The position numbers and the translations under genes were made by a program. Below are positions 56,601-63,057 of a stretch of 64,000 bases of DNA, piece by piece. The stretch's first letter is position 1. The number at the start of each line of letters is the position of its first letter. Under the pieces are notes generated by a model, which saw nothing but the letters and a program-made list of their open reading frames with translations, was not told the DNA's origin and made no database searches. The DNA comes from Scortum barcoo (Eukaryota > Chordata > Actinopteri > Centrarchiformes > Terapontidae): assembly GCA_023238725.1 (NCBI GenBank), contig CM041547.1, positions 16,755,644 to 16,819,643 on the forward strand. Reading direction: 5' to 3'.

Positions 56601-58556
56601 GAGTTTTAGCCAGAGTACAATAAATATTTGGGGCTATTGAAAAGCAGCAGTCAGGTCAGGTAAGGCGCTGCACCTCATCTGCCATTGTTAATTATTTGCA
56701 GTTGGCAGCGGCATTGTTCAGACATATTGTAAACTGCAAATGTCTTTTAATATATTATCAGAGGTGGTTGCACTATTGTGTGTGGCAGAGCTGGATCTAT
56801 TAAAGCGGATTTCAGAAAAGAAATATCCCGGCTGTGAAGAGGAGGGAGGTGATGTCCAGGAGGGAAACTAACAGCAAAGGCAGAAACAGGAGGGAGCTTC
56901 CTCTCCTCAAACCCTGAGCAGGTGCGAGCCTGAGAAAAAAGGTTGGTTGCCATGGAAACCGCAGAGCACCCACAACTCAGGGGCTGGCAGTTTCAACTTG
57001 TCCAGCAAGACCCCTGCTCTTCTTTTTTATACGACAGTCTCTTTCATTTCTACAGCTGCCCAGGGAGAGGGATGGGGTTTATTCTAACACATATCTTCTT
57101 CAACACCATCAACATGAAGCCGCTCTACTGGGATGCCCCAGGGCAGCATACTTGGCCTGCTTCCTTTCTTCGCGCTGTATGTCCTCTTCAGCCTCCATGT
57201 TTTTATCTTACCAATTACTTTGCCAATGAAATTCACCTTTGGCACATGGGCAGATCTGGAGAACAAAACTGAATATTCTGCAGACCACCTCAAGTTCAAC
57301 CTTGACAACTTTGAGCTTTGGCTCTTTGCCTGCCTTTTTCAGGATCTTTCTTTCACCACTGATTGCACTGCAGAGACCAACTTAAAGTCTGCTAAATTTA
57401 CATATCCTAGTTCAGGTAATGAAAAGATATTTTTGGGCAGACAGAGTCTCACCAGAATAAGATCTGTTATGATAATTAAATCACATTCGTACAAGATAAA
57501 AGACCTGGATATTCATGGACTACTTGACTAATCGAATTCATCGAGGATTAAATTATACAAAAAAAAAAAAAAACATATAAAAACATTAGCCATCTTATAA
57601 TTTCCTTTATGAAATAACTTACTACTAATAATAATAATTATAGTATAGTATATATTATAATGATAATAATAGTATTAATAATAATGATAATAACAACAAC
57701 AATAATCATTTCCATCTTATTCAGTATCTTTTACCATGATATTCTTACTGAAATTAAAAGAATCTAAACGTTAGGAGAAGTAACCTTTCCAAATATGCAT
57801 CAAATTGAAATTGGTCTCATAAGTAGTAATAATAGTTATTAAGTAAGTCAGCCAAGTGACCGCTGGACTTACAGCTTGTTGGTTCCTCAGCATGGTCAAA
57901 TTCTTACATAGTGACAGACAAGCACAATCGCTTAAAATAAAAAAAATGTCTTTTTAGTACCTGTTGTGGAGCTTCAAATCATATCACAATCCTCATCAGC
58001 AGATAGAGTTTTCATGTACTGTTTAAGTGCAATACAACCGAATACAACAAATTCTAATGATGAAGATTGTGTGGTATGAAGACCTCTAAAACAGCTACTA
58101 TTAAAGGGAGGGATTAATTTGTCTATTGTTGTTTAATATCACAAATGAACATGAAGCTCCACAAACGGCACACTAAATTTAAATTTGTATCGTATAATAA
58201 TACTGACAATTTACACATGAACATCTTATCTCCTTAGGCAGAGATGAGCTGAAACAAGTGTCATTACGCTACTGCAATTTCCTAATGCTCATGCAGGTGA
58301 TGTATTGCCTCCCTCTGACATCAACCTGACATGACAGCGGGTTGCCTTTCACAGTGGCTGTGTCTTAATGTGAAACACATTCGACTGGTGTTAGAAACCG
58401 AGATGCTGTACCTGTCCAGGGCAGAGCTGAGCTCATCCAGCCTGTGCGTGTCTGTGGTGTTTCCCAGTTTAGACAGAGCATCCATCCTCTTCATAATGAC
58501 CTCCAGCATGTCACTGATTTTCCTCAGCACCCCACGAGATTCTTGGCCACCAAGCA
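20510..58556 (-). CDS. mgat5b: Alpha-1,6-mannosylglycoprotein 6-beta-N-acetylglucosaminyltransferase B, 15 coding exons, 5' end off window
   Basis: Fifteen exons join in phase to 730 residues plus a split first codon. The product matches vertebrate MGAT5B (GnT-Vb/GnT-IX, GT18) along its length; the human protein is about 790 residues, so about 60 N-terminal residues (cytosolic tail, signal anchor) lie upstream of 64000. The enzyme adds GlcNAc in beta-1,6 linkage to mannose, mainly on O-mannosyl glycans of brain glycoproteins, in the Golgi lumen. Visible landmarks: a stem helix ending in NMSDMAVRVEQIL; the luminal domain from CETPKDPHYPDC; MRARWTSDPCYAFYGVDG; the GGPLGEMVQW motif, probably holding the family's catalytic Glu; GFPYEGPAPLEAIANG, probable UDP-GlcNAc binding; and a Cys-rich C-terminus ending CRDCL. 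WFCPPLPW, the C-terminal pattern and other specific residues favour MGAT5B over MGAT5. Exons run 58556-58412, 54378-54269, 52666-52593, 51465-51298, 50245-50081, 45563-45394, 36171-36040, 33711-33578, 32701-32571, 29748-29593, 29408-29262, 28990-28874, 25890-25816, 21798-21527, 20708-20510. No frameshift or premature stop is seen. Confidence 0.95.
20709..21526 (-). other. mgat5b: mgat5b intron with local duplication
   Basis: Donor GTAAGA at 21526, acceptor at 20709. Near its 3' end (20760-20870) a roughly 50-base segment containing ATTCCACTA and ATATTTAATATTAATG is present twice in imperfect form. Nothing else is seen. Confidence 0.8.
21527..21798 (-). CDS. mgat5b: mgat5b exon, luminal linker and Cys motif
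   Basis: A 272-bp exon encoding window residues 575-664, DFCSPEAPFP through ICEPALYRFINIKEAFT, split GC at the end. It carries three N-glycosylation sequons (NSS, NSS, NVS), WPPLSALQ, and the CVKACQSAGLICEP cysteine motif. The acceptor follows a CACACCTGCAG tract; the donor is GTAAGA. Confidence 0.94.
23551..23617. repeat. (TG)n microsatellite
   Basis: About 67 bases of TG with two GAG interruptions, in an mgat5b intron. Confidence 0.95.
25140..25330. repeat. Degenerate dispersed repeat, copy 1 of 2
   Basis: CTGACTTTTAGTC, AGCTCCAAAGACACTGGATTC, a TTGTCTCCTTTTTG...AGCCTGG..TGTCCAC..CTTTCAAAC series is shared in order with 48430-48600. Divergence is high. The family is unknown to me. Confidence 0.45.
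25816..25890 (-). CDS. mgat5b: mgat5b exon, YEYTCEGMLERVHAYIQNQ
   Basis: A 75-bp, phase 0 to 0 exon encoding VEPFLPYEYTCEGMLERVHAYIQNQ (residues 550-574). Acceptor TCTGTGTTTGCAG, donor GTGGGT. It is nearly identical to the human segment as I recall it. Confidence 0.95.
25891..28873 (-). other. mgat5b: mgat5b intron with nested repeats
   Basis: It includes a TG-rich tract at about 25936-25963, a repeat-poor AT-rich stretch at 26640-27020 (possible regulatory DNA, unproven), the nested dispersed repeat at 27335-28085, and an (ATT)n run at about 28798-28816. Confidence 0.8.
27335..28085. repeat. Teleost dispersed repeat, copy 2, interrupted by a second element
   Basis: The left part (to about 27548) has GAGTCAGACGAGAGATTGGATGCC, a GGTTAGCTTAGCTTAGCAC block and AGCTAGCCTGGCT. 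The right part (from about 27840) has ATGTTATATAATGTTTGTTTAAT, TTGCCAGGCAACCAAC and the closing GTGCATTTCCAAAATTGTC. Between them lies a foreign segment of about 290 bp that starts AATCAGAATAAGTTTTCTTGG, itself a fish repeat motif. Confidence 0.6.
28874..28990 (-). CDS. mgat5b: mgat5b exon, SQHPYAEQYIGRPHVFTVDF
   Basis: A 117-bp, phase 0 to 0 exon encoding residues 511-549, VSSQHPYAEQYIGRPHVFTVDFNNSEEFDAAIREIMRIN. Acceptor CCCTCCCTCAG, donor GTACGT. It is part of the C-terminal Rossmann-like half of the catalytic domain. Confidence 0.95.
29262..29408 (-). CDS. mgat5b: mgat5b exon, donor-binding motif GFPYEGPAPLEAIANG
   Basis: A 147-bp, phase 0 to 0 exon encoding residues 462-510, starting LFIGFGFPYEGPAPLEAIANG and ending FFRGKPTSRK. 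The acidic motif resembles the C-terminal nucleotide-sugar motif of GT-B enzymes and is nearly invariant in the MGAT5 family. Acceptor CCTGTCAAG, donor GTAGAT. The flanking introns are short (271 and 184 bp). Confidence 0.95.
29593..29748 (-). CDS. mgat5b: mgat5b exon, GREKFLTILHRYMEIHGTVYYE
   Basis: A 156-bp, phase 0 to 0 exon encoding residues 410-461, up to ELQQLLRKAK. It includes VPAFVKNHGLLP. The acceptor is weak (GTATGTGTCAAAG, poor pyrimidine tract) and was chosen because it gives WK then GREKFL, matching the family without the two-residue LQ insert of one human isoform. Donor GTGGGA. Confidence 0.92.
29749..32570 (-). other. mgat5b: mgat5b intron
   Basis: Mostly AT-rich DNA without gene signals. 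It contains a dispersed repeat at 31965-32095. Small open frames (such as at 31291-31545) have no recognisable protein. Confidence 0.8.
31965..32095. repeat. Dispersed repeat with T-run and CA tail
   Basis: AGTACTTTATTAATCCCTTG then GGGAAATTCTATTTTTTCAC, a T-run at 32034-32050, CTACACACATCAGCCTTAA and a short CA tract. The start matches the common teleost repeat reading TTTATTGATCCC..GGGAAATTC. Confidence 0.55.
32571..32701 (-). CDS. mgat5b: mgat5b exon, HTPDNSFMGFVAEELNETE
   Basis: A 131-bp exon encoding residues 367-409 after a split Pro codon: HTPDNSFMGFVAEELNETERLNIQRNKVNNMAVVYGKEASMWK. It holds one sequon (NET). Acceptor GTCCTTGGCAG, donor GTCAGT. Confidence 0.95.
32702..33577 (-). other. 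mgat5b: mgat5b intron
   Basis: An 876-bp intron. The open frames seen on both strands have no similarity I recognise; no other feature was found. Confidence 0.8.
33578..33711 (-). CDS. mgat5b: mgat5b exon, CHIRVIDTFGTEPAYNHEEYA
   Basis: A 134-bp exon encoding residues 322-365 (K321 and P366 are split): CHIRVIDTFGTEPAYNHEEYATLHGYRTNWGYWNLHGQQYMTMF. Human has NLNPKQF where this reads NLHGQQY. Acceptor TGTGTTCCAG, donor GTATGT. Confidence 0.95.
34250..34298. repeat. Perfect 19-bp inverted repeat, 11-nt loop
   Basis: The left arm AAATGCTCCCTAAACGCAA (34250-34268) is the exact reverse complement of the right arm at 34280-34298. A further partial copy (GGAGCATTTGCGTTT) follows at about 34301-34315. 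Confidence 0.95.
34476..34640 (+). mobile_element. tRNA-derived SINE (teleost)
   Basis: The head has an A-box-like GGTAGCTCAATGAGCAGAGTG at 34483-34503 and a B-box-like GCTTGATTCCAGC at 34541-34553. The body TTTTGTTGCTTGTCATTCCC and tail CAATCAAATAAAGGCAAAA match a well-known percomorph SINE (consensus with TTTGCTGCATGTC and ATAAAGGC). It has diverged enough that it is not an active tRNA gene. Confidence 0.75.
36040..36171 (-). CDS. mgat5b: mgat5b exon, LGVPPGRGSCPLTGPLPFDLIYTDY
   Basis: A 132-bp exon encoding residues 278-320 (G277 and K321 are split): FLGVPPGRGSC, PLPFDLIYTDYHGLQQMKQHMGLSLRKH. Acceptor CATCTGCAG, donor GTCAGT. A strong match to the family. Confidence 0.95.
36940..36980. 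repeat. Perfect 15-bp inverted repeat, 11-nt loop
   Basis: The left arm TTTTGTAGTAAGTGC (36940-36954) pairs exactly with GCACTTACTACAAAA (36966-36980). Confidence 0.95.
38985..39110. repeat. Dispersed repeat family B, fragment 2
   Basis: GGGATCACCAAAGTTTTGACAATTCATCCTGGG and CTGTACCAAATATCATCACCATCCATCCAATAG-type blocks match the copy at 42640-43300. Non-coding. Confidence 0.6.
42361..42413. repeat. Perfect 20-bp inverted repeat, 13-nt loop
   Basis: The left arm GACTGAACTCACTGTCAAGG (42361-42380) is exactly complementary to the right arm at 42394-42413. Confidence 0.95.
42640..43300. repeat. Dispersed repeat family B, long copy
   Basis: In order: GCATGGTGACATGCTCACA, TTAGCATGTTAGCATGCTAAG near 42813, AGTACAGCTGAGGCGAATGGGAATG near 42861, GTCAGGGGATTACCAG, CCAAATTTCATGGTAATCCATCCAATCC near 43010, then AAGTCGGGAGATCACCAGAGTC. 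These blocks are familiar from many percomorph genomes; the class of element is not clear to me. Confidence 0.65.
43440..43652 (+). other. Coding-like open frame of 70 residues, possible retropseudogene fragment
   Basis: The plus strand is open from just after a TGA (43437-43439) to TGA at 43650-43652. The frame reads as an amphipathic helix rich in Glu and Lys (LENILQYVERENTRV, HLQEKYLAVEKWLKEG), then a basic tail (KQDSKRKTPTKVTTQ). Composition and codon use look more like a real protein than its neighbours. There is no ATG start, and no partner exon or poly-A tail that I can see. It lies antisense within an mgat5b intron. I do not recognise the protein. It may be a remnant of a processed pseudogene, a terminal exon of an unknown antisense gene, or chance. 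Confidence 0.3.
45394..45563 (-). CDS. mgat5b: mgat5b exon, GGPLGEMVQWADILTALHVLGH
   Basis: A 170-bp exon encoding residues 221-276 and part of 277: ILVHVGFLTEESGDVFSPKV, LKGGPLGEMVQWADIL, TALHVLGHNLKISVSLKELH. By family knowledge the Glu of the GGPLGE motif is likely the catalytic base (E297 in human MGAT5); this is inferred by alignment from memory. Acceptor CATGCATTCAG, donor GTGAGT. Confidence 0.95.
45564..50080 (-). other. mgat5b: mgat5b intron (4.5 kb)
   Basis: No gene is supported. A repeat-poor AT-rich stretch at 45700-46080 looks like candidate regulatory DNA. There is a poly-A run at 46551-46567 and a repeat at 48430-48600 related to 25140-25330. Open frames at 47821-48069 and 49168-49509 are not recognisable proteins. 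Confidence 0.8.
48430..48600. repeat. Degenerate dispersed repeat, copy 2 of 2
   Basis: CTGACTTTTAATCCC, AAACACTGGATCCTGCATTTCCCATAATGCAACT, CTTTCCTAGCCTGTCCACTTCTTTCAAAC in the same order as 25140-25330. This copy is the better preserved. Confidence 0.5.
50081..50245 (-). CDS. mgat5b: mgat5b exon, GTGKESLSFMKRRIRRLAAQWASAARRL
   Basis: A 165-bp, phase 0 to 0 exon encoding residues 166-220: AVFQSDIGTLLEQVGTGKES, LSFMKRRIRRLAAQW, ASAARRLDDKLHNHWREQKR. A basic helical segment before the catalytic domain. Acceptor CTTGTTTCTCAG, donor GTGAAT (weak). Confidence 0.94.
50246..51297 (-). other. mgat5b: mgat5b intron
   Basis: A 1.05-kb intron with no recognisable feature. Confidence 0.8.
51298..51465 (-). 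CDS. mgat5b: mgat5b exon, WMRARWTSDPCYAFYGVDG
   Basis: A 168-bp, phase 0 to 0 exon encoding residues 110-165: WMRARWTSDPCYAFYGVDG, SDCSFLIYLSEVEWFCPPLPWRNQ, TATPTLKPPPKKQ. The EVEWFCPPLPWRNQT stretch is diagnostic of MGAT5B rather than MGAT5. It holds one sequon (NQT). Acceptor TTTTTCTTCCAG, donor GTAACG. Confidence 0.96.
51466..52592 (-). other. mgat5b: mgat5b intron
   Basis: A 1.1-kb intron with a T-run near 51918-51936. Nothing else is seen. Confidence 0.8.
52593..52666 (-). CDS. mgat5b: mgat5b exon, CETPKDPHYPDCASKMD
   Basis: A 74-bp exon completing split V85 and encoding residues 86-109: RDGALGQCETPKDPHYPDCASKMD. Cys pairs here match the start of the luminal domain of the family. Acceptor CTTCCCTCCAG, donor GTAAGT. 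Confidence 0.94.
52667..54268 (-). other. mgat5b: mgat5b intron with G-run
   Basis: A 1.6-kb intron. A G-rich run (54153-54172) lies about 96 nt after the donor. A repeat-poor stretch at 53540-53860 with AT-rich words might be conserved regulatory DNA (unproven). Confidence 0.8.
54153..54172 (+). repeat. G-run, G-quadruplex-capable
   Basis: Twenty bases of G with two single T interruptions on the plus strand, which is the template strand of mgat5b; the transcript carries the C-rich complement. Confidence 0.9.
54269..54378 (-). CDS. mgat5b: mgat5b exon, GLVERIQAIAQNMSDMAVRVEQIL
   Basis: A 110-bp exon completing R48 and encoding residues 49-84: IQPIGLVERIQAIAQNMSDM, AVRVEQILQRSMASSR. A coiled stem-region helix with a sequon (NMS). 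Acceptor TGTGTATTATCAG, donor GTACGA. Confidence 0.94.
54379..58411 (-). other. mgat5b: mgat5b intron with LINE remnant
   Basis: A 4.0-kb intron. It holds a short CA run (54979-54994), a 16-bp palindrome (55003-55018), the reverse-transcriptase remnant at 57020-57410, a poly-A run at about 57560-57575, and an ATA/AAT-rich simple region at 57620-57715. Confidence 0.8.
57020..57410 (+). pseudogene. Degenerate LINE reverse-transcriptase fragment (L2/Rex1-like)
   Basis: On the plus strand, one frame has MPQGSILGLLPF near 57133, matching the (G)VPQGSILGPLLF motif of non-LTR reverse transcriptases. The adjoining frame has NYFANEIHLW near 57215, at the place expected for the YADDTQLY active-site block. 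Further on, FQDLSF resembles the FDxxLSF block. At least one frame change and loss of the catalytic Asp pair show it is dead. Clade placement is tentative. Confidence 0.6.
58412..58556 (-). CDS. mgat5b: mgat5b exon, most upstream one in the window (stem region)
   Basis: A 145-bp exon: a split first codon, then LGGQESRGVLRKISDMLEVI, MKRMDALSKLGNTTDTHRLDELSSALDR (residues 1-47, R48 split). Human MGAT5B has GGPESRGVLRKMSDLLELMVKRMDAL at about residues 64-90 (from memory). A predicted coiled stem between membrane anchor and catalytic domain, with a sequon (NTT). Acceptor TTTGTTTCAG, donor GTACAG. Confidence 0.94.
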
Positions 58557-59361
58557 CTGAAACAAACAGACACACGCACAGACAGATAGTATGAGACAAA
58601 TATTACTCAAGTAAATCATGGAGACAGGACAGAGTAAGCTTGACGGATAAAGAAGGGAGAAAAGTCATTTCAGAGAAAAGTGATACATTTGAAAAAGATT
58701 CAAATGGACATTTGACAGTTTTACAGCAAAGTACAATACAGTGCATCTCTATGTAAAGTCACATTTTATATGAACACATTTGGCTTCATATAGTGTAAAA
58801 AACAAGGTCAAAGGAGCAAAACAAACTGTTACATTTTTTTTTCCACTGAAATGATTTACTGTACTGGTAGCACAAATTCAACGATGAAGCACACACTCAT
58901 TCAGGGTCACATTTTAAATCCATTTATTTTATGTCCCATTTTACTGTTGGTTTACTTTAAAAACATCATTTCAATCTAGTTTCTATTCCCCTTTGTCCTT
59001 CATTACTAAACAAGCAGCTCACCCGGGGCCGGCTTTCCAGCAAAACAAAGGAACGCTCAAATTAGTCTGACGGTATTGGTTTTGTCTTCCTGCTTGGCTC
59101 AGATTATTAACAACCTCACTGGTGGCGGACCGGAATGATGCTGTTAGCAAGCACCTAGTCAATTAACGGGCCTGTAGCTACAGACAATAAGGTCAAAGCA
59201 GGTCTCGGACTGCATCACCAGAGAGTCAAGGTCCTGACCCAGCACTGTTTTCTTCAATCACATTAAGCTCTAGACTCCGTGCCGAGTGTAATTAACACGT
59301 AATTGCTTCACAGTTCAAAAACTGCCAGATGATTCATGTTTGCTGCAAAGAAAATGCAATT

Positions 59362-59605
59362 CTTCCATCCATCCATAATTTATACCTGCTTATCCTGAAA
59401 CACAGGGTCACAGGGTGTGCTGGAGCCTATCTCAGCTGTCATTGGGCAAAAGGCGGGGTATACCCTTGACCCATGTAGGCACAGGGGAGAACATGCAAAC
59501 TCCACACAGAAGGGCCCCCATCAGCCGGTGAGGATTGAACCCAGAACCCTCTTGCTGTGAGGCGACAGTGCTAACCACTACACCACTACACCACTGTGCC
59601 ACCCA
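59362..59605. mobile_element. Internally deleted copy of a ubiquitous teleost repeat
   Basis: It starts CCATCCATCCATAATTTATACCTGCTTATCC, continues with CAGGGTCACAGGG, CTGGAGCC, AGCTGTCATTGGGC and AAAGGCGGGGTA, then jumps to GGGGAGAACATGCAAACTCC, AGGATTGAACCCAGAACCCTC and GCTAACCACTACACCACTG. The order matches a very common fish element; the usual middle section is missing. The class is uncertain. Confidence 0.75.
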
Positions 59606-59951
59606 AAATATGATTCTTACCATAAAAAAAAAAGTAGCTTTTGATGAGGAAAATTCATAGAATCAAGATAAATAATGCTACTTTTGAGACTTGGAAGTCA
59701 ATTTGTGGTTTGAACCCCTGAGAAAAATATTAGAAACCAACAACAACCTCATATTGTTCTTGAGGACCTCTCACTGTTCCCTCATCAATTGCATTTGGCT
59801 TGAGAAACTGCAATGCGTGCAGACTCACTTCTCCTGTCAGAGTTCATTTATCACTGCCCAGGCGAAAGTCACCTTTCTCTGAGAAGAAATTGTATTACAT
59901 CACCGGTAAGTAAAATAAGGGCAGAGAGAGAAATCTCCCACTTCTCTTAGC

Positions 59952-59952
<1 letters not shown>

Positions 59953-59983
<31 letters not shown>
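59953..59983. repeat. (TG)n microsatellite
   Basis: About 30 bases of pure TG in the upstream intron. Confidence 0.95.
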
Positions 59984-59987
<4 letters not shown>

Positions 59988-62900
59988 GAGGGTTATAAAA
60001 GGAAGAGAAGCAAATGGCGTCAGAGGCAAGAATTACAAAAAGAAGTTGCAGTGGTATGCTCAGAGATCAAGAGTGAATTGTATTGGGGAGAGCCCAGATA
60101 TCTCCATAAATCTCCTCCACTTTATTTCCTGTACATATTTTCCGCTTGGCTTAGCATAGTTTCAGTACTTTCTAGAATATCTTCGGTCAAAGTGGCCTAA
60201 AGACGTCTCGCTTTGAATAATTCAGCTGTGTGACAACAATTTGTCCTTCCTCAGACAGAAAGAGCGAGACTAAATGAATTTCCATTCAGAGTTGCTGCTT
60301 TATAGCAGCGGTTTATCAGTACATTTGAAAAAGAAAAATGACACACGATAGGAAAGGAGATGAGATTTTGGAAGGAGCAAAGCACTGCAGGGTCATATAT
60401 TACTATACTGTCCAAATAAACACTCTCTGTCCGCCAACTGTCTGGAGCCTGCTACATGTAACACCAAACACTGAACCTTGAGCGCTGAAATCTATGACAA
60501 AAATTCCTAACAAACAATTATTTCACCAGTTCGTGCATATATTTATTTGCAAGGATTTTTGTGGACTTTGCTAAGTTCAAGAGGATCCTCCATTGGCTGC
60601 AGTATTCCCGCTCCACTAAATCTAAACAAAGCCTGTGGGCTAAAGTGTGGGAAGAATTTCTTCACAGTAATGCTCCTCACACACATTGTGCTCGTAAATC
60701 ACCATTACTGAGACCGAACACCCTTCCTACACAGTACATTTTTAGAACTGAGCCTTATATATGTTTGCAATCAACTGTTCATCAGGCTGCCTTTTAACTC
60801 TTGCTTCCAGCTGCCTCTTGGGAAACATGGGCTAATGTGTTTTTCCCAATGCACTGTGCTGACATTGGTGTGGTGGGAGTTGATGGTATCTATGTGCTAA
60901 CGCAGAGCCTCCTCTGCACCATTCCTCATCTGCTGCTTAATAAAGGGTTGATTTAGCAGCAGCTAATCTCCTTTAACGACTCAATTTCGGAAGTGCCACA
61001 GCACAGTCGATACCATGGACAAATTCCTAATCAGATCACCGTTTGTACTGTAGCCTGCTGCGTACGGTGCAAAACACTGACCAACCAGCTATAAAATAAC
61101 TGCCCTCAGAGAAACTCGCCGGCTACATGCATTGCCACGCGGAAAATAGTTCCTCTTTAACCTCAAAACTGAGGATCAGGAGATGTTTTAAACCGTGAAC
61201 AAGACTTTTTCCAAACAATACCCTGCTTGAAGAAACCTCAAAACATCATGTCACTGACTATTTTCAGATCACTCCTGTTGTCATGGCTGCGGCCTTTTAC
61301 CTCTCTGATTTGTCTGTGAGCAAATAATCCTCCTGCCAGTCCCTCTCTGCTCTGCAGTTGTCCCGACACCTACATCACCTGATCCTCCCACTGTCACACC
61401 TGCTCCACCTCATTACCTGTTGTTGAGTCCTTTTGTCTTGTAATTCCACCTCTTGCATTCTGTGCTCATGAACAACTTCTGTCAACTCTGGTTTTACCTC
61501 ACCCGCTCTCTCTGTCAATCAACCACTCGCTGTGTTTTACTGAGCCACTACTGCCCAAGTGTTTTACATGCTTTCGAAGTTCCCCGGAGAACCCCTTCTT
61601 CCTCATTCATACACTTTGGCACATACACCAGTTAAGGCTTAGGAGCAGGTGCTTTTATTAAATCAGTCTGTCTATGGTTCACTTAGAAAAAGTAAATTCA
61701 CACATCAGTATCAAACAACAAGTATCCTTCTTAGTCATCACAGACTCAGTGGTTCAGTACATTTCATTAACCTCCCCAGACAAAGTCAGAGTCCTTCAGT
61801 TGCAGGAGATCATTTGGATGATTACACAGTGAACAGAGCCACAGCAGTCACTTTAGAGACAGACATCATATTTACAAGGAATGGTGGCGGTGCATCTCAG
61901 CACCTCGGCCCTCATGCAGTGTGTGGATTTAGACACTCTGTGACATTATCTCAGGGGGGGGCTCTGAACGCAGTGTGTCACAACACTGGGCTAATTTTAC
62001 CACCAGCAACTCCAATAGTCAGACGATGTGTGCGATCTCTGCACAAAGTGTCTCACCAGCTAAAAGGCTGGTGCATAAAACGATGAGCTTATGCTGCTTT
62101 AACAAACCTCTTTATACAGGGCATTGCAGCAGCAGCACTTCCCAGGCAAGCTCATGAGCCATCAGCCACAACTGCACACAAACACCTAGGAGCACACACA
62201 AACACGTATGCAAAGAATGGACGGCAAAATAATGGACGCAAGACAGAAGCAACAGTTGCTGCAATAACATCATTCTTGCCTTATTTCTGCACAAAAGCGA
62301 AATGAACGAATTTGCTCCCACATGAAAATGAACACAAAAACCATTTCAGATCTACAACACAAAAGGTTACTTGAAAGGATATAGACCATATATACTGGTT
62401 TTAAGAGATGTAGCCTGCGAAGCTGCAACACATTTCAGCTGTCGGCTCAGGTGGGATCAGTGATCAGCAGGTGTTGAGCAGTACGAGGAGATCATGATAC
62501 CATTACATTGTAATCAGAACTGAGAAGGTGGAGAGCTCAAACTGAAAACACAAATTTTATGTAGAAACTGATGACTATGCTTTTTTTTATTTATTTTTTT
62601 TTTGTTACCTACCACAATGCGTTTTCCACAACAACAAAGTGAATGTGTTTTCAAAGGTTGAGTAATAGAGACATTTTGCTCTGAGGGCAGCATTAACAGA
62701 ATCCAGTAAAAGATGTTTTTTTACATCTCATGCAATTCTACTGTGAGCTCAATGAGATGGAAAGACAGCATTTCTACACTTAGCAATTCATTCATCACTG
62801 AACAATTGATTGAAGCAGTGTGTCTTGTTTGATTTATATTAAAAAAAGAGAGAATTTTTCTCCACATTGGCACAGTTGAGAGTCAAATAAATAAATCCTG

Positions 62901-63015
62901 TCATCCCTGATATGAATGCTGGCTGGCTTGCTCTCTTGGTGAGAGGGCTCAGGGTCAGACCTCTCCATCGCACCTGTCACAAGGATAAATTCAGACATCT
63001 CCTGCCTGCTCTGCT

Positions 63016-63018
<3 letters not shown>

Positions 63019-63055
<37 letters not shown>
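63019..63055. repeat. (CA)n microsatellite
   Basis: About 37 bases of pure CA in the upstream intron. Confidence 0.95.

Positions 63056-63057
<2 letters not shown>

Noticed and set aside
21527..58556. Assignment to MGAT5 (GnT-Va) rather than MGAT5B
   Set aside because: WFCPPLPWRNQ, TEESGDVFSPKVLKGG, LGVPPGRGSCPL and CRDYRIGQVALC follow MGAT5B; MGAT5 differs in these blocks as I recall it.
61260..61450. A possible fish LTR or promoter-like repeat (C/T-rich stretch with CTCATTACCTG)
   Set aside because: Only a weak resemblance to a known repeat; not enough to call.
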